Source of the DNA: Mucilaginibacter straminoryzae
Lineage (GTDB): Bacteria; Bacteroidota; Bacteroidia; Sphingobacteriales; Sphingobacteriaceae
DNA length: 64,000 nt
Reading direction: 5' to 3'
Assembly (NCBI RefSeq): GCF_022953055.1
Contig: NZ_JALJEJ010000005.1
Span: forward strand, 1-64,000
Made by a program: the position numbers and the translations under genes. A model generated the notes under the pieces. It was not told where the DNA came from. It did not search any database and saw only the letters and a program-made list of their open reading frames with translations. Of this stretch, positions 1-8,630 are shown in pieces (positions within the stretch are counted from its first letter, which is position 1; every line of letters starts with the position of its first letter).

Positions 1-7
1 GGGGCTG

Positions 8-37
8 CAAAGGTAAGAAGCTTTTTGACATTCCCAA
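8..37 (-). promoter_or_regulatory. Bacteroidota-type promoter reading off the left edge
   Basis: On the minus strand TACCTTTG (8-15) fits the Bacteroidota -7 consensus TAnnTTTG. A TTG (35-37) lies exactly 19 bases upstream, which is the usual -33 to -7 spacing. The predicted transcript starts near position 4 and leaves the window, so its gene is not visible. A second copy of the same core lies at 110-117. Confidence 0.65.
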
Positions 38-109
38 AATAAATTTTATTTTTATTTCTTCAGTCTCTTTAGCTCCCGGAACAGGTTTCCCTCGTCCTTT
101 TTGCGAGTG

Positions 110-117
110 CAAAGGTA
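110..117 (-). promoter_or_regulatory. Second tandem minus-strand promoter (-7 element)
   Basis: TACCTTTG on the minus strand repeats the -7 element at 8-15. The flank is also similar (the core plus an AAGCTTTT-like stretch), so the two look like duplicated promoter modules about 102 bases apart. The -33 position reads GTG or TGG rather than TTG. Tandem promoters of this kind often serve stable RNA operons, but that gene would lie outside the window. Confidence 0.5.
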
Positions 118-139
118 AGAAAAGCTTTTACATTTCCAC

Positions 140-608
140 CCTTCTGCTGATAATTTTTTAACAATTTCTTCAGAAAAAAGAAATATTGATAATCTTCACA
201 AAAATTTATTTCAACTATAGCATTGATTGATAGCTAATTATAATTGATCCATCGTAAATCTTGCTAGTCGTGTCTTTTTAGCTAAAACCTATTCGTAATA
301 AAAAAGCCAGATCTTAAAACCACGTATCGTAATAGGTGATACCGGATTTTGGGTTACAATGGTTTCCTGCTTAGCACTACCTTAACAGGTTCATCAAACT
401 CAAAACTTAATTGTCACGAATACTATTTATAGAATTTGTGACAAAGCCTTCTCTGGCCGACTACGCGGCTGTTTGAATCTTAACAAATAACTTAGAATAG
501 AGCTACGGAGTTAGTTATCCCAAATATCTACTCGGAAACCTTTCAAAATAACTCTTGATGTAACGGCAATGGTTAGAATCAGCTATGTTCATCCATAAAT
601 TCGCAGCC
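140..608. other. Intergenic stretch without a recognisable gene
   Basis: No credible reading frame is seen on either strand. The sequence is AT-rich with many stops. The only structure noticed is a perfect 7-base inverted repeat, TTGTCAC at 411-417 and GTGACAA at 438-444, too short and without a T-tract to call a terminator. Confidence 0.5.
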
Positions 609-1049
609 TCACAAAGTCTTTTTTAATTTTTCGATAAGTTTCAAAAGGGCCTCTCTATTTTTGGCTTCATGGTAAAATTTCGGGAGTTTTTCAAGAAGGG
701 TAAAATGGGTACGATCATTACTTTCGCGCAATTTCGCCGATATATAATTCTCGAGGTAAAGCAGATGTTCATGGTTATAAGCCCAAAAGGTATCGTTTTT
801 GAAAGGAGCCTGCAACCATAGCCTGGCATTAAAGTATGCGTGTGCCGCCATGATAAGCTGTCCGAACGAAGCATCAGTCGTAGCTACATTGCGGTTATGC
901 CCGCAATTAATGCAAAATAGACGGGCCCGCTTTTCTGCATAATCAACAGTGGCCAGTGCCCGCAGGTCACACTGAAGGCAATGCACCAAAACCTGCGTTT
1001 GAAAATGACTTAGGCGCTTATTTTCATCTCGAAAACGGCTAATACTCAT
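609..1049 (-). CDS. Hypothetical protein with a zinc ribbon
   Basis: About 146 residues from the ATG at 1049; an upstream ATG at 1079 would overlap the preceding gene by 28 bases. Near the N-terminus two CxxC knuckles (CLQC and CINCG) are spaced like a zinc ribbon. The rest is helical, with an aromatic motif (WAYNHEHLLYLENYI) and a lysine-rich end. I do not recognise a named family. The fold suggests metal-dependent nucleic-acid or protein binding in the cytoplasm. It lies 2 bases after the secreted-protein gene at 1052-1492 on the same strand, so the two may be cotranscribed. Confidence 0.6.
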   Translation of the reverse strand: MSISRFRDENKRLSHFQTQVLVHCLQCDLRALATVDYAEKRARLFCINCGHNRNVATTDASFGQLIMAAHAYFNARLWLQAPFKNDTFWAYNHEHLLYLENYISAKLRESNDRTHFTLLEKLPKFYHEAKNREALLKLIEKLKKTL

Positions 1050-1051
1050 TG

Positions 1052-1492
1052 TTAATGACGTTTTTGGGCAACTGAACAATACCGGTATATTTTATCAATC
1101 AATGGTGGTATATTTTTGTTCAGGTAAACAAGTTCGGTTTTTGTACTTTGGTTGGACCTATAGTTATTCTCCTTCATGTCGGTCTTGTATAATATGACTG
1201 ACTGTAATATAAAATTGAACGAGCGTGACACCATCTTGTATTCCTGATCATTTTCTTTTAGCAATACCTTCATATTGCGTTCAAAAATGGCTTTTTGCTC
1301 AGTGCCCAATCGTATCAGACTATCAAGCTTTCCCACCCTTTGTTTGGGATCTTTCACCTGGTTGATTGTTGAGGTGATCGCCTGTAAATAGTTTTTTGTA
1401 GCAAAAAGACTGTCCGTATGCGTATTTGCCTGGGAATAGCACAATGTTGTACTTGCTATAGTGAACACCAACCAATTTTTTAATAAACTCAT
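1052..1492 (-). CDS. Hypothetical secreted protein
   Basis: The chosen start at 1492 gives 146 residues beginning with a signal peptide: Lys, a hydrophobic core (WLVFTIASTTLCYS) and then QA. The upstream ATG at 1573 would add 27 residues with no signal character. The mature part is rich in Lys, Asn, Thr and Leu and looks helical; no family was recognised. It is probably periplasmic. The stop lies 2 bases before the start of the zinc-ribbon gene. Confidence 0.55.
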   Translation of the reverse strand: MSLLKNWLVFTIASTTLCYSQANTHTDSLFATKNYLQAITSTINQVKDPKQRVGKLDSLIRLGTEQKAIFERNMKVLLKENDQEYKMVSRSFNFILQSVILYKTDMKENNYRSNQSTKTELVYLNKNIPPLIDKIYRYCSVAQKRH

Positions 1493-1706
1493 ATAGCGAG
1501 GAATATTAGAAAGCTTCTCTTTATTCAAGCACAAAGCACCCATATATTTCAAAAACTCTTTCAATACATTCATAGACGTTTATTGACTGCCAACTTATAC
1601 CTTATCTCTCATAACCGTTAGAGCGATAGGCTTTCATGATCGGTTTAAGCTTAATGATTTTAACGGTTTGATACGAATATGCCAAGAAATCTGAAATATA
1701 TCGACG

Positions 1707-2011
1707 TTACTTATCATATTTATCTTCCAGTTCTGACGTTGCTATAGAGGGATCAATAACAGCGTACTTCAAATTGATTGAGTCGCTTATTGAAAACCGT
1801 TTAGGATTATCATCCCAACCTCCCGAATACTGGTAAAGTTTACCATTAACAGTGTAGTTGATATCAACTGTTGACCTTTGTAAAAGTGAATCGATGTAAT
1901 TAGTCCTTTAGTATGTATAACACCTGAATTAAAAGCAGACGTTCTCTTTTTTGCTTCCGTATCATACGCTTTAGATAGGTAATAAATTTGTTCAAGTAAC
2001 AGCGAGATCAT
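1707..2011 (-). pseudogene. Frameshifted small protein gene
   Basis: Two minus-strand frames each hold half of what looks like one protein. Frame one starts at the ATG at 2011 and runs to about 1880, ending its sensible part at TKGLITSIHFYKGQQ. From there a different frame reads VDINYTVNGKLYQYSGG and ends with DPSIATSELEDKYDK and a stop at 1707-1709. Adding one base near 1880 joins the halves into a roughly 100-residue protein. The pattern 'TKGxIT...INYxVNGKxYQ' resembles small Bacteroidota membrane-anchored proteins of unknown function. Either a real decay event or a base-calling error explains it. Confidence 0.6.
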
Positions 2012-2190
2012 CGAATATTTTCAACTGAAATAATAACAACTTAAACTATCTGCTGATGAGACGAATCGGTGGAAATGGCGGCAATCATTTGACAATGTCA
2101 GTTATCTGTTGTTGATAATTGTTGCTAATTGTATATATTAAGATGTCTAAACAAACGCTTTTCAACCAGAAAACAATATCCTTAAATCAC

Positions 2191-3015
2191 ATGAAAATAC
2201 AATTGATTGGCATAACCCTAATGTTAGGTAGCATCCTTTGCAACGCACAAGCGCCGCAAGTCAAAATCTCCGAAAATGGCAAGGTCCGCACTGTGACGAT
2301 GAAACGAAATTATGACAACGACAACTATGAGTTTAGCGAAGGTATGGCACAGGTGAAGTTTAATGGCAAATTTGGCTTCGTCAATGAAGCGTATCAGGAA
2401 GTTGTGCCACCGATTTACACTCTTACCAGCGACTTTTACAATGGTGTTGCGGCTGTCTCCAATTCTAAAGGTAAATGGGGATACATAGATAAGAGCGGTA
2501 AAGTGATCACGCCCTTGATTTACGACCGCGCTTTGTACTTTAATGATGGTATGGGCTTGTTAGAGCTAAACGACCGTTACGGCTATGCAGATGTTACCGG
2601 CAAAGTCGTTATACCCCTGGGCTACAAACACGGCAATTTCTTTAACAATGGCCTGGCATGTGTCAAAGGTGATAATTTCCGAGCTACCTATATTGACAAA
2701 ACAGGCAAACAAGCTTTTGCCAAGTCATTCAAGGACGGGAAGACTTTCGAAGAAGGCCTGGCTCCAGTTTGCAACGAACAAGGTAAATGGGGATTCATCG
2801 ATAAAACAGGCGAACTTGTAATCAGTTACAAGTTTTATAACATCAGCCAAGGCTATAAAAATGGTGAGGCCAGGATCGAAACCGCTCCAGAACGAATATT
2901 GGTAGGTACCGACTCGTACTACGAACTTACCCGTGAGTATATCATCAACCGCAACGGAAAGATCGTCCGGGAATACGGTACCTCTCAAACCAGTACAAAA
3001 AAGTTGGCCCAGTAG
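2191..3015 (+). CDS. Secreted WG-repeat protein
   Basis: From the ATG at 2191 the 274-residue product opens with a clean signal peptide (KIQLIGITLMLGSILCNAQ). The frame is open back to 2119 but the extra 24 residues carry no signal. Five or so WG-type repeats follow, seen as GKFGFVN, GKWGYIDKSGK, DRYGYADVTGK, YIDKTGK and GKWGFIDKTGE, each followed by a V-I-P-like strand. WG repeats (PF14903) are beta units thought to mediate extracellular or periplasmic binding; no enzyme is implied. The gene is convergent with the one ending at 3017, with 1 base between. Confidence 0.8.
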   Translation: MKIQLIGITLMLGSILCNAQAPQVKISENGKVRTVTMKRNYDNDNYEFSEGMAQVKFNGKFGFVNEAYQEVVPPIYTLTSDFYNGVAAVSNSKGKWGYIDKSGKVITPLIYDRALYFNDGMGLLELNDRYGYADVTGKVVIPLGYKHGNFFNNGLACVKGDNFRATYIDKTGKQAFAKSFKDGKTFEEGLAPVCNEQGKWGFIDKTGELVISYKFYNISQGYKNGEARIETAPERILVGTDSYYELTREYIINRNGKIVREYGTSQTSTKKLAQ

Positions 3016-3016
3016 T

Positions 3017-3796
3017 TTAAACTACTGTATATTGTTCTCCGTCCGGGCCGGTAACGTACTTGCCCAGGCGGCCAACCCTCCCGTCATTTGACTGTACCGG
3101 CTGATCAGGATTTGAAACAGCGACAAAGCCGTTCTTGGTGCCATATGCCTTACCCCTAAGCGTCATGCTGTTATTCGGAATGGATATTTGCACAGGTTGT
3201 TCGACTGTTTGCGGTCCTGTTGTTCGTTCAGCTTCCTGCTCGTCATAATATTGATTCACGCTTGCGAATATTTTCGCAGCACCCCGAAGGGTTTCTTTCG
3301 AGGCAACCGGCTGTGCATATTCGTTAACCCCGATCATGGTTGGCGTATTGGAATAGTCTTTTGCAAAACCGTAAATGGAGCGGACACCAGGCCAAACCTG
3401 CGGTGGAGCAATCTGTTGCCCCTGATATTGGTACATCATATTTTGCACGGCCATAATATGTTGTTGATTCAGCCAGGCCGCATATTGCTGTTGCTGCCAA
3501 TATAGCATTTGCTGCTGCCACTGCGCGATAGCCTGTTGCTGCGCGACCCAATTTTGGTATGGCGCCATATTACCATATGCATAAGCTCCCTGATAACCGT
3601 AAGGTACCTGGTATTGGGCCTGTGCCTGATTAACCAAAATGCGTTTCGGTGCTAAAATCGTAACCGTTTTTTTGCCATCAATGAAGGGCAACACCACATC
3701 TCTCGCCGGTTCAAAATAATTCATGATTTCCAGCGGGTTGATTACCGCCAAAGTGGAGGTGCAGGCCAGGGCCTGAACAAATGCTCTTCGTTTCAT
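3017..3796 (-). CDS. Hypothetical exported protein with a Gln/Tyr-rich segment
   Basis: 259 residues. The N-terminus (MKRRAFVQALACTSTLAV) is a signal peptide with a Tat-like pair of arginines. Residues about 60-130 are low complexity, dominated by Gln, Tyr, Ala and Trp, and recall prion-like or adhesive segments. The C-terminal part is more ordered, with short Gly-rich motifs (GRVGRLGKYVTGPDGEQYTV). No family was recognised. It follows 3802-4479 on the same strand with a 5-base gap, so the two exported proteins are probably one operon. Confidence 0.6.
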   Translation of the reverse strand: MKRRAFVQALACTSTLAVINPLEIMNYFEPARDVVLPFIDGKKTVTILAPKRILVNQAQAQYQVPYGYQGAYAYGNMAPYQNWVAQQQAIAQWQQQMLYWQQQQYAAWLNQQHIMAVQNMMYQYQGQQIAPPQVWPGVRSIYGFAKDYSNTPTMIGVNEYAQPVASKETLRGAAKIFASVNQYYDEQEAERTTGPQTVEQPVQISIPNNSMTLRGKAYGTKNGFVAVSNPDQPVQSNDGRVGRLGKYVTGPDGEQYTVV

Positions 3797-3801
3797 AAGT
3801 T

Positions 3802-4479
3802 TTAATCCATTTTAGCAATACCGATTTTATCGCTTTGCTGGGTGTAATATAAACTATAACTGTTTCCGGTAAGATAATAACGGCCGATTTGCGCTTGTTC
3901 TGTCGGGTCCTCGTCAAACTGCAGAAAGAATTGTCCGTCGGTAGCAAAATGACGAAAGCCCTTGTCTGGTTCCAGCTTGTAAAACTTGCCGTTCATCGCG
4001 TAGCTTAATTCGTTATCAGTGTTATTATATACAATCACTTCCCGACCACTCGTTAGTTCAGGCGTCGCCGAATTTGAGGGGGCATTAGTAGAAACCACCA
4101 CACCGTCCTGCTCGACTGCCTTCCTCAGCATGTTTTGATGTGCTCTTTGAAATTGCTCAAATGCTACCTGGGACATTACCGCCGTGTTGCCACTTAATAC
4201 TGCGGTTGTCCTTAATATCTCTTTTCGCAAATCATTGGTTTGGACTTTGACGCCGCCGAGGTTGACATATAAACTACCGTTACCAGTAGTTGAAGCCCGC
4301 AAAATATCTTTTCCGTTTTCACTGATCCGGATGCGGGTAGGATCAATGTTTAATGGTCGCTTGCCTTTCAGGGTAGGTATTACTTCTTTGTTAAACCATC
4401 TTGATAGGCCGCCAAATTGGGCATTTGCCGTACCTGCAAGGATTAACAGAAAAAACAAGGCAAGAATATTTTTTTTCAT
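3802..4479 (-). CDS. Hypothetical secreted protein
   Basis: 225 residues with a textbook signal peptide (MKKNILALFFLLILAGTANAQ). The mature protein begins with Gly- and Arg-containing segments and contains beta-rich stretches (EVIVYNNTDNELSYAMNGKFYKL). No domain was recognised. It is the first gene of a two-gene minus-strand unit with the Gln-rich exported protein. A shared surface role is inference only. Confidence 0.6.
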   Translation of the reverse strand: MKKNILALFFLLILAGTANAQFGGLSRWFNKEVIPTLKGKRPLNIDPTRIRISENGKDILRASTTGNGSLYVNLGGVKVQTNDLRKEILRTTAVLSGNTAVMSQVAFEQFQRAHQNMLRKAVEQDGVVVSTNAPSNSATPELTSGREVIVYNNTDNELSYAMNGKFYKLEPDKGFRHFATDGQFFLQFDEDPTEQAQIGRYYLTGNSYSLYYTQQSDKIGIAKMD

Positions 4480-4639
4480 GATGTTCAGGTTGTTTGGCTA
4501 AGTTAACTATATATTATTTCAAAAAAAATATATGAATATAAAAAGGTCATTTTTAAAAACTATAGAACTTACATCATCTGTTTATTTAGCAATTCATGAA
4601 CGGCACTATCTAAACGTGCAAAGTGTGTTAGACTAAAAT

Positions 4640-4681
4640 AAAAAAAGGACTTAGATTCTTAATCATAAGTCCTTTTTCTTA
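4640..4681 (-). terminator. Rho-independent terminator after tRNA-Pro
   Basis: An inverted repeat (AGGACTTA and TAAGTCCT) encloses about 12 bases and is flanked by A- and T-runs on both sides, so it can work in either direction. It sits just 3' of tRNA-Pro on the minus strand. Confidence 0.7.
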
Positions 4682-4683
4682 AG

Positions 4684-4757
4684 TCGGGATGGCAGGATTT
4701 GAACCTACGACCTCCAGCACCCCATGCTGGCGCGATACCGGGCTACGCTACATCCCG
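4684..4757 (-). tRNA. tRNA-Pro (anticodon GGG)
   Basis: A full cloverleaf reads on the minus strand. The acceptor stem CGGGATG pairs with CATCCCG, with discriminator A from position 4684. The anticodon stem CCAGC/GCTGG encloses the loop ATGGGGT, placing GGG at 34-36, and the T arm contains GGTTCAAATCC. The 3' CCA is not encoded. A terminator follows immediately. Confidence 0.92.
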
Positions 4758-4829
4758 AAAATGATGGATGGCAAATATACAATTTTGATAAAATGCCGGA
4801 AGAGGAATTTCCTGTTTTTTAAAGAAGCT

Positions 4830-6191
4830 TTAGCCGTCCGCTACTTTCTTATTGCGGTTTTTAAACGCTTTAATGCTGTCGCGGATCAGCCAGAACGTTT
4901 CCAGGTAACCTATGCGGTAAACATCCAGCAGGTTAAACTTCGAATATTTCTGCAACCGGAAATAGCTGATGAGTAAGCCAACTACTACCGGCAGCAGGGT
5001 TGCCAATGCCACACCATATACATTATGGAAGATCAGTACACCAAGTACATCGCCAATGATATTTGCGGCCAGCATAAAGATTAACTTTACAGCATTCACT
5101 TGTGGCTGGTTGGTGGCATCAAGCGTAAGGGCCATAAAACGCTCTACCGGGTAAAGCAGGGCAAAGGTCATGAATATGCGGAACACGTTCGGGGCCGCGG
5201 TAGCAACGTACTTCTTATCTACAATCCACACGGCAAATTCAGAAAACAGCAACGAGCCAATTACAATAGGCAAAATCACAATAGTCACCATCCCTGCATA
5301 CTTTTTCAATATATAGATGACGTGCGGTTTGTTGTCCTGGTTATGTGCTGCAGACAGGGGCGGCATAATCGTAGCGGCAAAACTGCGCAAAGGGGTTTCC
5401 ACAAACTCCATCAGCCTTAAGCCCAAATTGTATACAGCCAGACTGCCAGGCCCCAGCATAAAATTGATAATATAGGTGTCCGAGTTACGGAACATACTGC
5501 TCCCCAGGCTGGTGCCCACGCTATACTTACCAAAATCAAACAAATGCCGGATGGTCTTTTTCGAGTAATTTTTAAACGTATCTATCCGCGCCCATCCTAA
5601 CATAATGGTCATTAAGCTGGCTATACCACCTGCCAGAAAACCGGTGTAAACGGCCATCATCAGTGTAACATGATTTGTCAGGATCATCACCAATGCAAAA
5701 ACGATGGACAGGATCTGGCTCACGGCACGGATATACAGCAGACGATCAAACCGCTGCTCTGCCTGGGCAATACAGCTTGCGATGAATGATGGCAAGGTGA
5801 TCACATACACCAATCCAAACCATTTGATAAACAGATCAGTACCGCCGTCGGGGATCCGGTATGGCAGCAATAGGTAAACCAGATTGATCACGATAAACAC
5901 CACGGTAATACCAGAACCAAGGTACCAGGCAGATCCGGCTATCTCGCGCGAGCGTTCTTCTGTATTACCGGCATAAGAGGTGATGAAAGCCGTAGTGATC
6001 AACCCCGCCCTGAAGGTATCGATCAGCCCGATGGTACCCTGAAAGAAAAACCAGATCCCCATCTCGTCCATTGACAGGTAGCGGAAAAATATGGCGATCA
6101 GCACCATGTTCAGTACCGACATTACTGCGTTACCAATCAGGTTTACAATATGCGGGTTGCGGAGTTTATCAATGATCTGTTTAAAAAACAT
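4830..6191 (-). CDS. Wzx-like polysaccharide flippase (MOP superfamily)
   Basis: 453 residues with about 12-14 hydrophobic helices, the normal size and layout of polysaccharide-export flippases of the MOP/MATE superfamily. Such proteins move lipid-linked glycan units across the inner membrane. The N-terminus MFFKQIIDKLRNPHIVNLIGNAVMS is a typical amphipathic lead-in. It is the last gene of a three-gene minus-strand operon (GT8, GT2, flippase; gaps 11 and 15 bases), which supports a role in exporting a surface polysaccharide or O-antigen-like glycan. The substrate cannot be told from sequence. Confidence 0.85.
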   Translation of the reverse strand: MFFKQIIDKLRNPHIVNLIGNAVMSVLNMVLIAIFFRYLSMDEMGIWFFFQGTIGLIDTFRAGLITTAFITSYAGNTEERSREIAGSAWYLGSGITVVFIVINLVYLLLPYRIPDGGTDLFIKWFGLVYVITLPSFIASCIAQAEQRFDRLLYIRAVSQILSIVFALVMILTNHVTLMMAVYTGFLAGGIASLMTIMLGWARIDTFKNYSKKTIRHLFDFGKYSVGTSLGSSMFRNSDTYIINFMLGPGSLAVYNLGLRLMEFVETPLRSFAATIMPPLSAAHNQDNKPHVIYILKKYAGMVTIVILPIVIGSLLFSEFAVWIVDKKYVATAAPNVFRIFMTFALLYPVERFMALTLDATNQPQVNAVKLIFMLAANIIGDVLGVLIFHNVYGVALATLLPVVVGLLISYFRLQKYSKFNLLDVYRIGYLETFWLIRDSIKAFKNRNKKVADG

Positions 6192-6206
6192 GAAGATGAC
6201 GGCAGG

Positions 6207-7010
6207 TTATTTCAAATCTTTAACATCGGTGAACATCAGCTTCACACTGCTGTTTAACACTTTCCCCTTCAGGTATACAAACCTTAACGAGTTCACAAAA
6301 ACAGACTGTTTTAATTTCCAGGTACTGCGTACCATCGTGTTCGGCTCAATGCCACCGGCCTCATGCAGGAAAAGATCCGGTCCTTTAAACATTAGCGCTT
6401 TACCGCCTTTCTTAATAAAGCAAAGGCACATGGCATATTCCGTCGGGTCGCCCCGTTCACCTTCACGGTAACGGCAGAACTTGTGTAAGAAGTCAGACCG
6501 GCGCAGATGTGGGTGGTCACTGTAAATCCTGAATTTCAGGTGGTTAAGAAACCATACCTGCGGGCGATACAGCATTTCGGAAAATCCGTACTTATAATCG
6601 CGCAGATACGGGAAAGGCGCCCAGGGGAAGGTGTAAAAACGTATCAGGTCCCATTGCTTTTCTTCGTCCATCAAACGCACTGCGTTTGTAAAGTTGGGGG
6701 CGAAGTTCGCCGTAGGTTCAAAATCTTCCTGAACGTAAAGTGTATAGGGTGTAGTTACGGCATCCTGCCCTTTGTTAATATTGTTGCCAAGCCCTTTATT
6801 TACAGGCGTGCTGACGAGCCTGAACCCATAATTTGGTTGCAGTTGCTTCACATGCTCCAGGTGCTCCGGCTTACTTCCATCGTCAGAAACAATTGTTTCC
6901 TGGAAAGACAAACCGAATTCCGCACATTTAGCCAACAAGTGCTCCAGTGATTTACTGCGATTATAGTGTGTAATCAGCAGCGTTACCCGATCAAAGTGAT
7001 GAGATTCCAT
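6207..7010 (-). CDS. Family 2 glycosyltransferase
   Basis: 267 residues with a GT-A fold start (VTLLITHYNRSKSLEHLL). The acidic nucleotide-binding motif VSDDGS is at about 41-46. The metal-binding DxD position is QED at about 94-96, a common variant. Members transfer a sugar from a nucleotide donor to a growing glycan at the cytoplasmic face. Placed between a GT8 enzyme and a flippase in one transcription unit, it probably adds one sugar of a cell-surface glycan. Donor and acceptor are unknown. It has no transmembrane helix and is shorter than processive GT2 synthases. Confidence 0.85.
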   Translation of the reverse strand: MESHHFDRVTLLITHYNRSKSLEHLLAKCAEFGLSFQETIVSDDGSKPEHLEHVKQLQPNYGFRLVSTPVNKGLGNNINKGQDAVTTPYTLYVQEDFEPTANFAPNFTNAVRLMDEEKQWDLIRFYTFPWAPFPYLRDYKYGFSEMLYRPQVWFLNHLKFRIYSDHPHLRRSDFLHKFCRYREGERGDPTEYAMCLCFIKKGGKALMFKGPDLFLHEAGGIEPNTMVRSTWKLKQSVFVNSLRFVYLKGKVLNSSVKLMFTDVKDLK

Positions 7011-7021
7011 ACCAGCAGCGG

Positions 7022-7906
7022 CTAACCGAAAATTTTTCGGAAGAAACGTTTAACCATCCTTACCTGCCGGGTAAAGCCGCTCACCATTTTAAAATCGCGG
7101 TAAGCAGTTTTCTTCAGGTAATCAAAAAAGATATCCCGGTATTTTTCACTATAACTATAATTAGTATAGATAGGTTTGTTACCTATATAATGCAGCAGTT
7201 TGGCGCCGGGTTGATCATTATCTACTAAATGGTTCCATTCCGGGTCGAGCGGCAGCCAGCGGTTGGCCAATACGACGTTCAAACAGTACTGGTCGCCATA
7301 AACAATGTATTTCTGATATTTTACTGCTGCGTCCAGCGCCTTATTGCAAACATCAAACTCTACCCATTTCTTGTAATTGATCAGCAGCAAGCCTGCGTTA
7401 AGGTATAAGTCTTCAGAGTGGTAACCCAATTCTTCCCAGTTACGCACACCACCACCCCATGAACATCCCAACGTTTTAATGCCAGGATCCTGAACAGCGG
7501 CTACAATATGATCTCCAAGATCAATATCCCAAAGCTCCCGGATATTTCCCAGCACGATCATGTCCGAATCAAGGTATAATACCCGCTCCGTACCTTCGGG
7601 GATAAAAGTATGTACAAACAGCCTGAAGAAAGTTGTTACCGGCAAACGGGCATTATTAAAATAAGGAAGTTTAATTTTGCCTACCACCTCTTTTACCGGG
7701 TAGAACTTCAGCGCAACATCTGATGAGGTAACAGATTGTTTTAGTTTTTGAATACCTGAAGAACTGATCCCGTCATCAATGATATAAACATCAATTAAAG
7801 AACCGGCGGAGTTTATCTCGAGTGATTTTATGGAAGCCGCCAGCAATGGGGCGAAGTTATTATCACAAGCGTATACAACGCTCAAGCGCTTATCGGTACC
7901 AGTCAT
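7022..7906 (-). CDS. Family 8 glycosyltransferase
   Basis: 294 residues. Diagnostic GT8 features are the N-terminal SVVYACDNNFAPLLAASIKS, the metal-binding DSD at 113-115 (LYLDSDMIVLG), the NAGLLLIN acceptor-site motif and the HYIGNKPI element near the C-terminus. Known relatives are LPS galactosyl- and glucosyltransferases that use UDP-sugars. It is the first gene of the minus-strand glycan operon. No clear promoter element was found upstream. Confidence 0.88.
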   Translation of the reverse strand: MTGTDKRLSVVYACDNNFAPLLAASIKSLEINSAGSLIDVYIIDDGISSSGIQKLKQSVTSSDVALKFYPVKEVVGKIKLPYFNNARLPVTTFFRLFVHTFIPEGTERVLYLDSDMIVLGNIRELWDIDLGDHIVAAVQDPGIKTLGCSWGGGVRNWEELGYHSEDLYLNAGLLLINYKKWVEFDVCNKALDAAVKYQKYIVYGDQYCLNVVLANRWLPLDPEWNHLVDNDQPGAKLLHYIGNKPIYTNYSYSEKYRDIFFDYLKKTAYRDFKMVSGFTRQVRMVKRFFRKIFG

Positions 7907-8087
7907 ATCTTAAATTAAGCAGGGATTTAAACGGTTTAAAAGTTCTGCTTCATCGCCTTCTATCTCGCTAAGATAATGTTCCCCAGCCAATTTTGCGACA
8001 ATAATCTATTTAACGTAAAAATCTGGTCTAAGGTTATTGCTATTCATTTCCTTTTAGGTAAATGAACAGCGCTTTTGTGTTTTAAAA

Positions 8088-8510
8088 TTACAGCAGTTTC
8101 TTACAACGCACAACCAGTCCGCTTTCGTCATAGATCAACAAATCGCCAGATTTATCTATCTCGTATCGCTCGTTAGCGTTTTGTTTGCTTACAAACTTCT
8201 CGCCTTGCTTCTTTAGTTCGGTAGCATCCGGAGAAAGGTCTGGACTATCGGGCACGTTCAGCTTTTTCCCTTTAAAAGCAACTACCTGTATAAAGGTCTG
8301 CTCGCCGCGTGTAACAATTTCATAGGCAATCTGCTCGCCTTTATCTGTCTTGATCTCTTCATCAAACCAAACACCTTCCAGGTGCGTGTTCGGCTTTACC
8401 GCGTTTACCTTTTTTGCGGTATCTATTTTATCTTCCGCTGGTTTACCTTTGTTGTTGCAAGCACAAAAAAGCATTAAAGTACTTAGAAGCACAGGTACTG
8501 ATATTTTCAT
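8088..8510 (-). CDS. Hypothetical lipoprotein
   Basis: 140 residues from the ATG at 8510. This start gives a lipoprotein signal (KISVPVLLSTLMLFCAC, lipidated Cys probably the second) and lies 30 bases past a TATCTTTG promoter element (8541-8548). The longer frame start at 8564 would precede that promoter. The mature protein is charged and has a small beta-rich C-terminal region (ANERYEIDKSGDLLIYDESG). No family recognised. Confidence 0.65.
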   Translation of the reverse strand: MKISVPVLLSTLMLFCACNNKGKPAEDKIDTAKKVNAVKPNTHLEGVWFDEEIKTDKGEQIAYEIVTRGEQTFIQVVAFKGKKLNVPDSPDLSPDATELKKQGEKFVSKQNANERYEIDKSGDLLIYDESGLVVRCKKLL

Positions 8511-8540
8511 AGGGCTACTGTTAGCATGGATTATAATTTG

Positions 8541-8548
8541 CAAAGATA
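8541..8548 (-). promoter_or_regulatory. -7 promoter element for the lipoprotein gene
   Basis: TATCTTTG on the minus strand matches TAnnTTTG. No TTG is seen 19 bases upstream. Its position decides between the two possible starts of the downstream lipoprotein gene, favouring 8510. Confidence 0.5.
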
Positions 8549-8630
8549 CTTTTATGAATCGCATTAAGACTTTCTTAATTCATACAATTACACCGCGCAA
8601 AAGCGCGTTTTAGTTAAAATCATTACTTTT

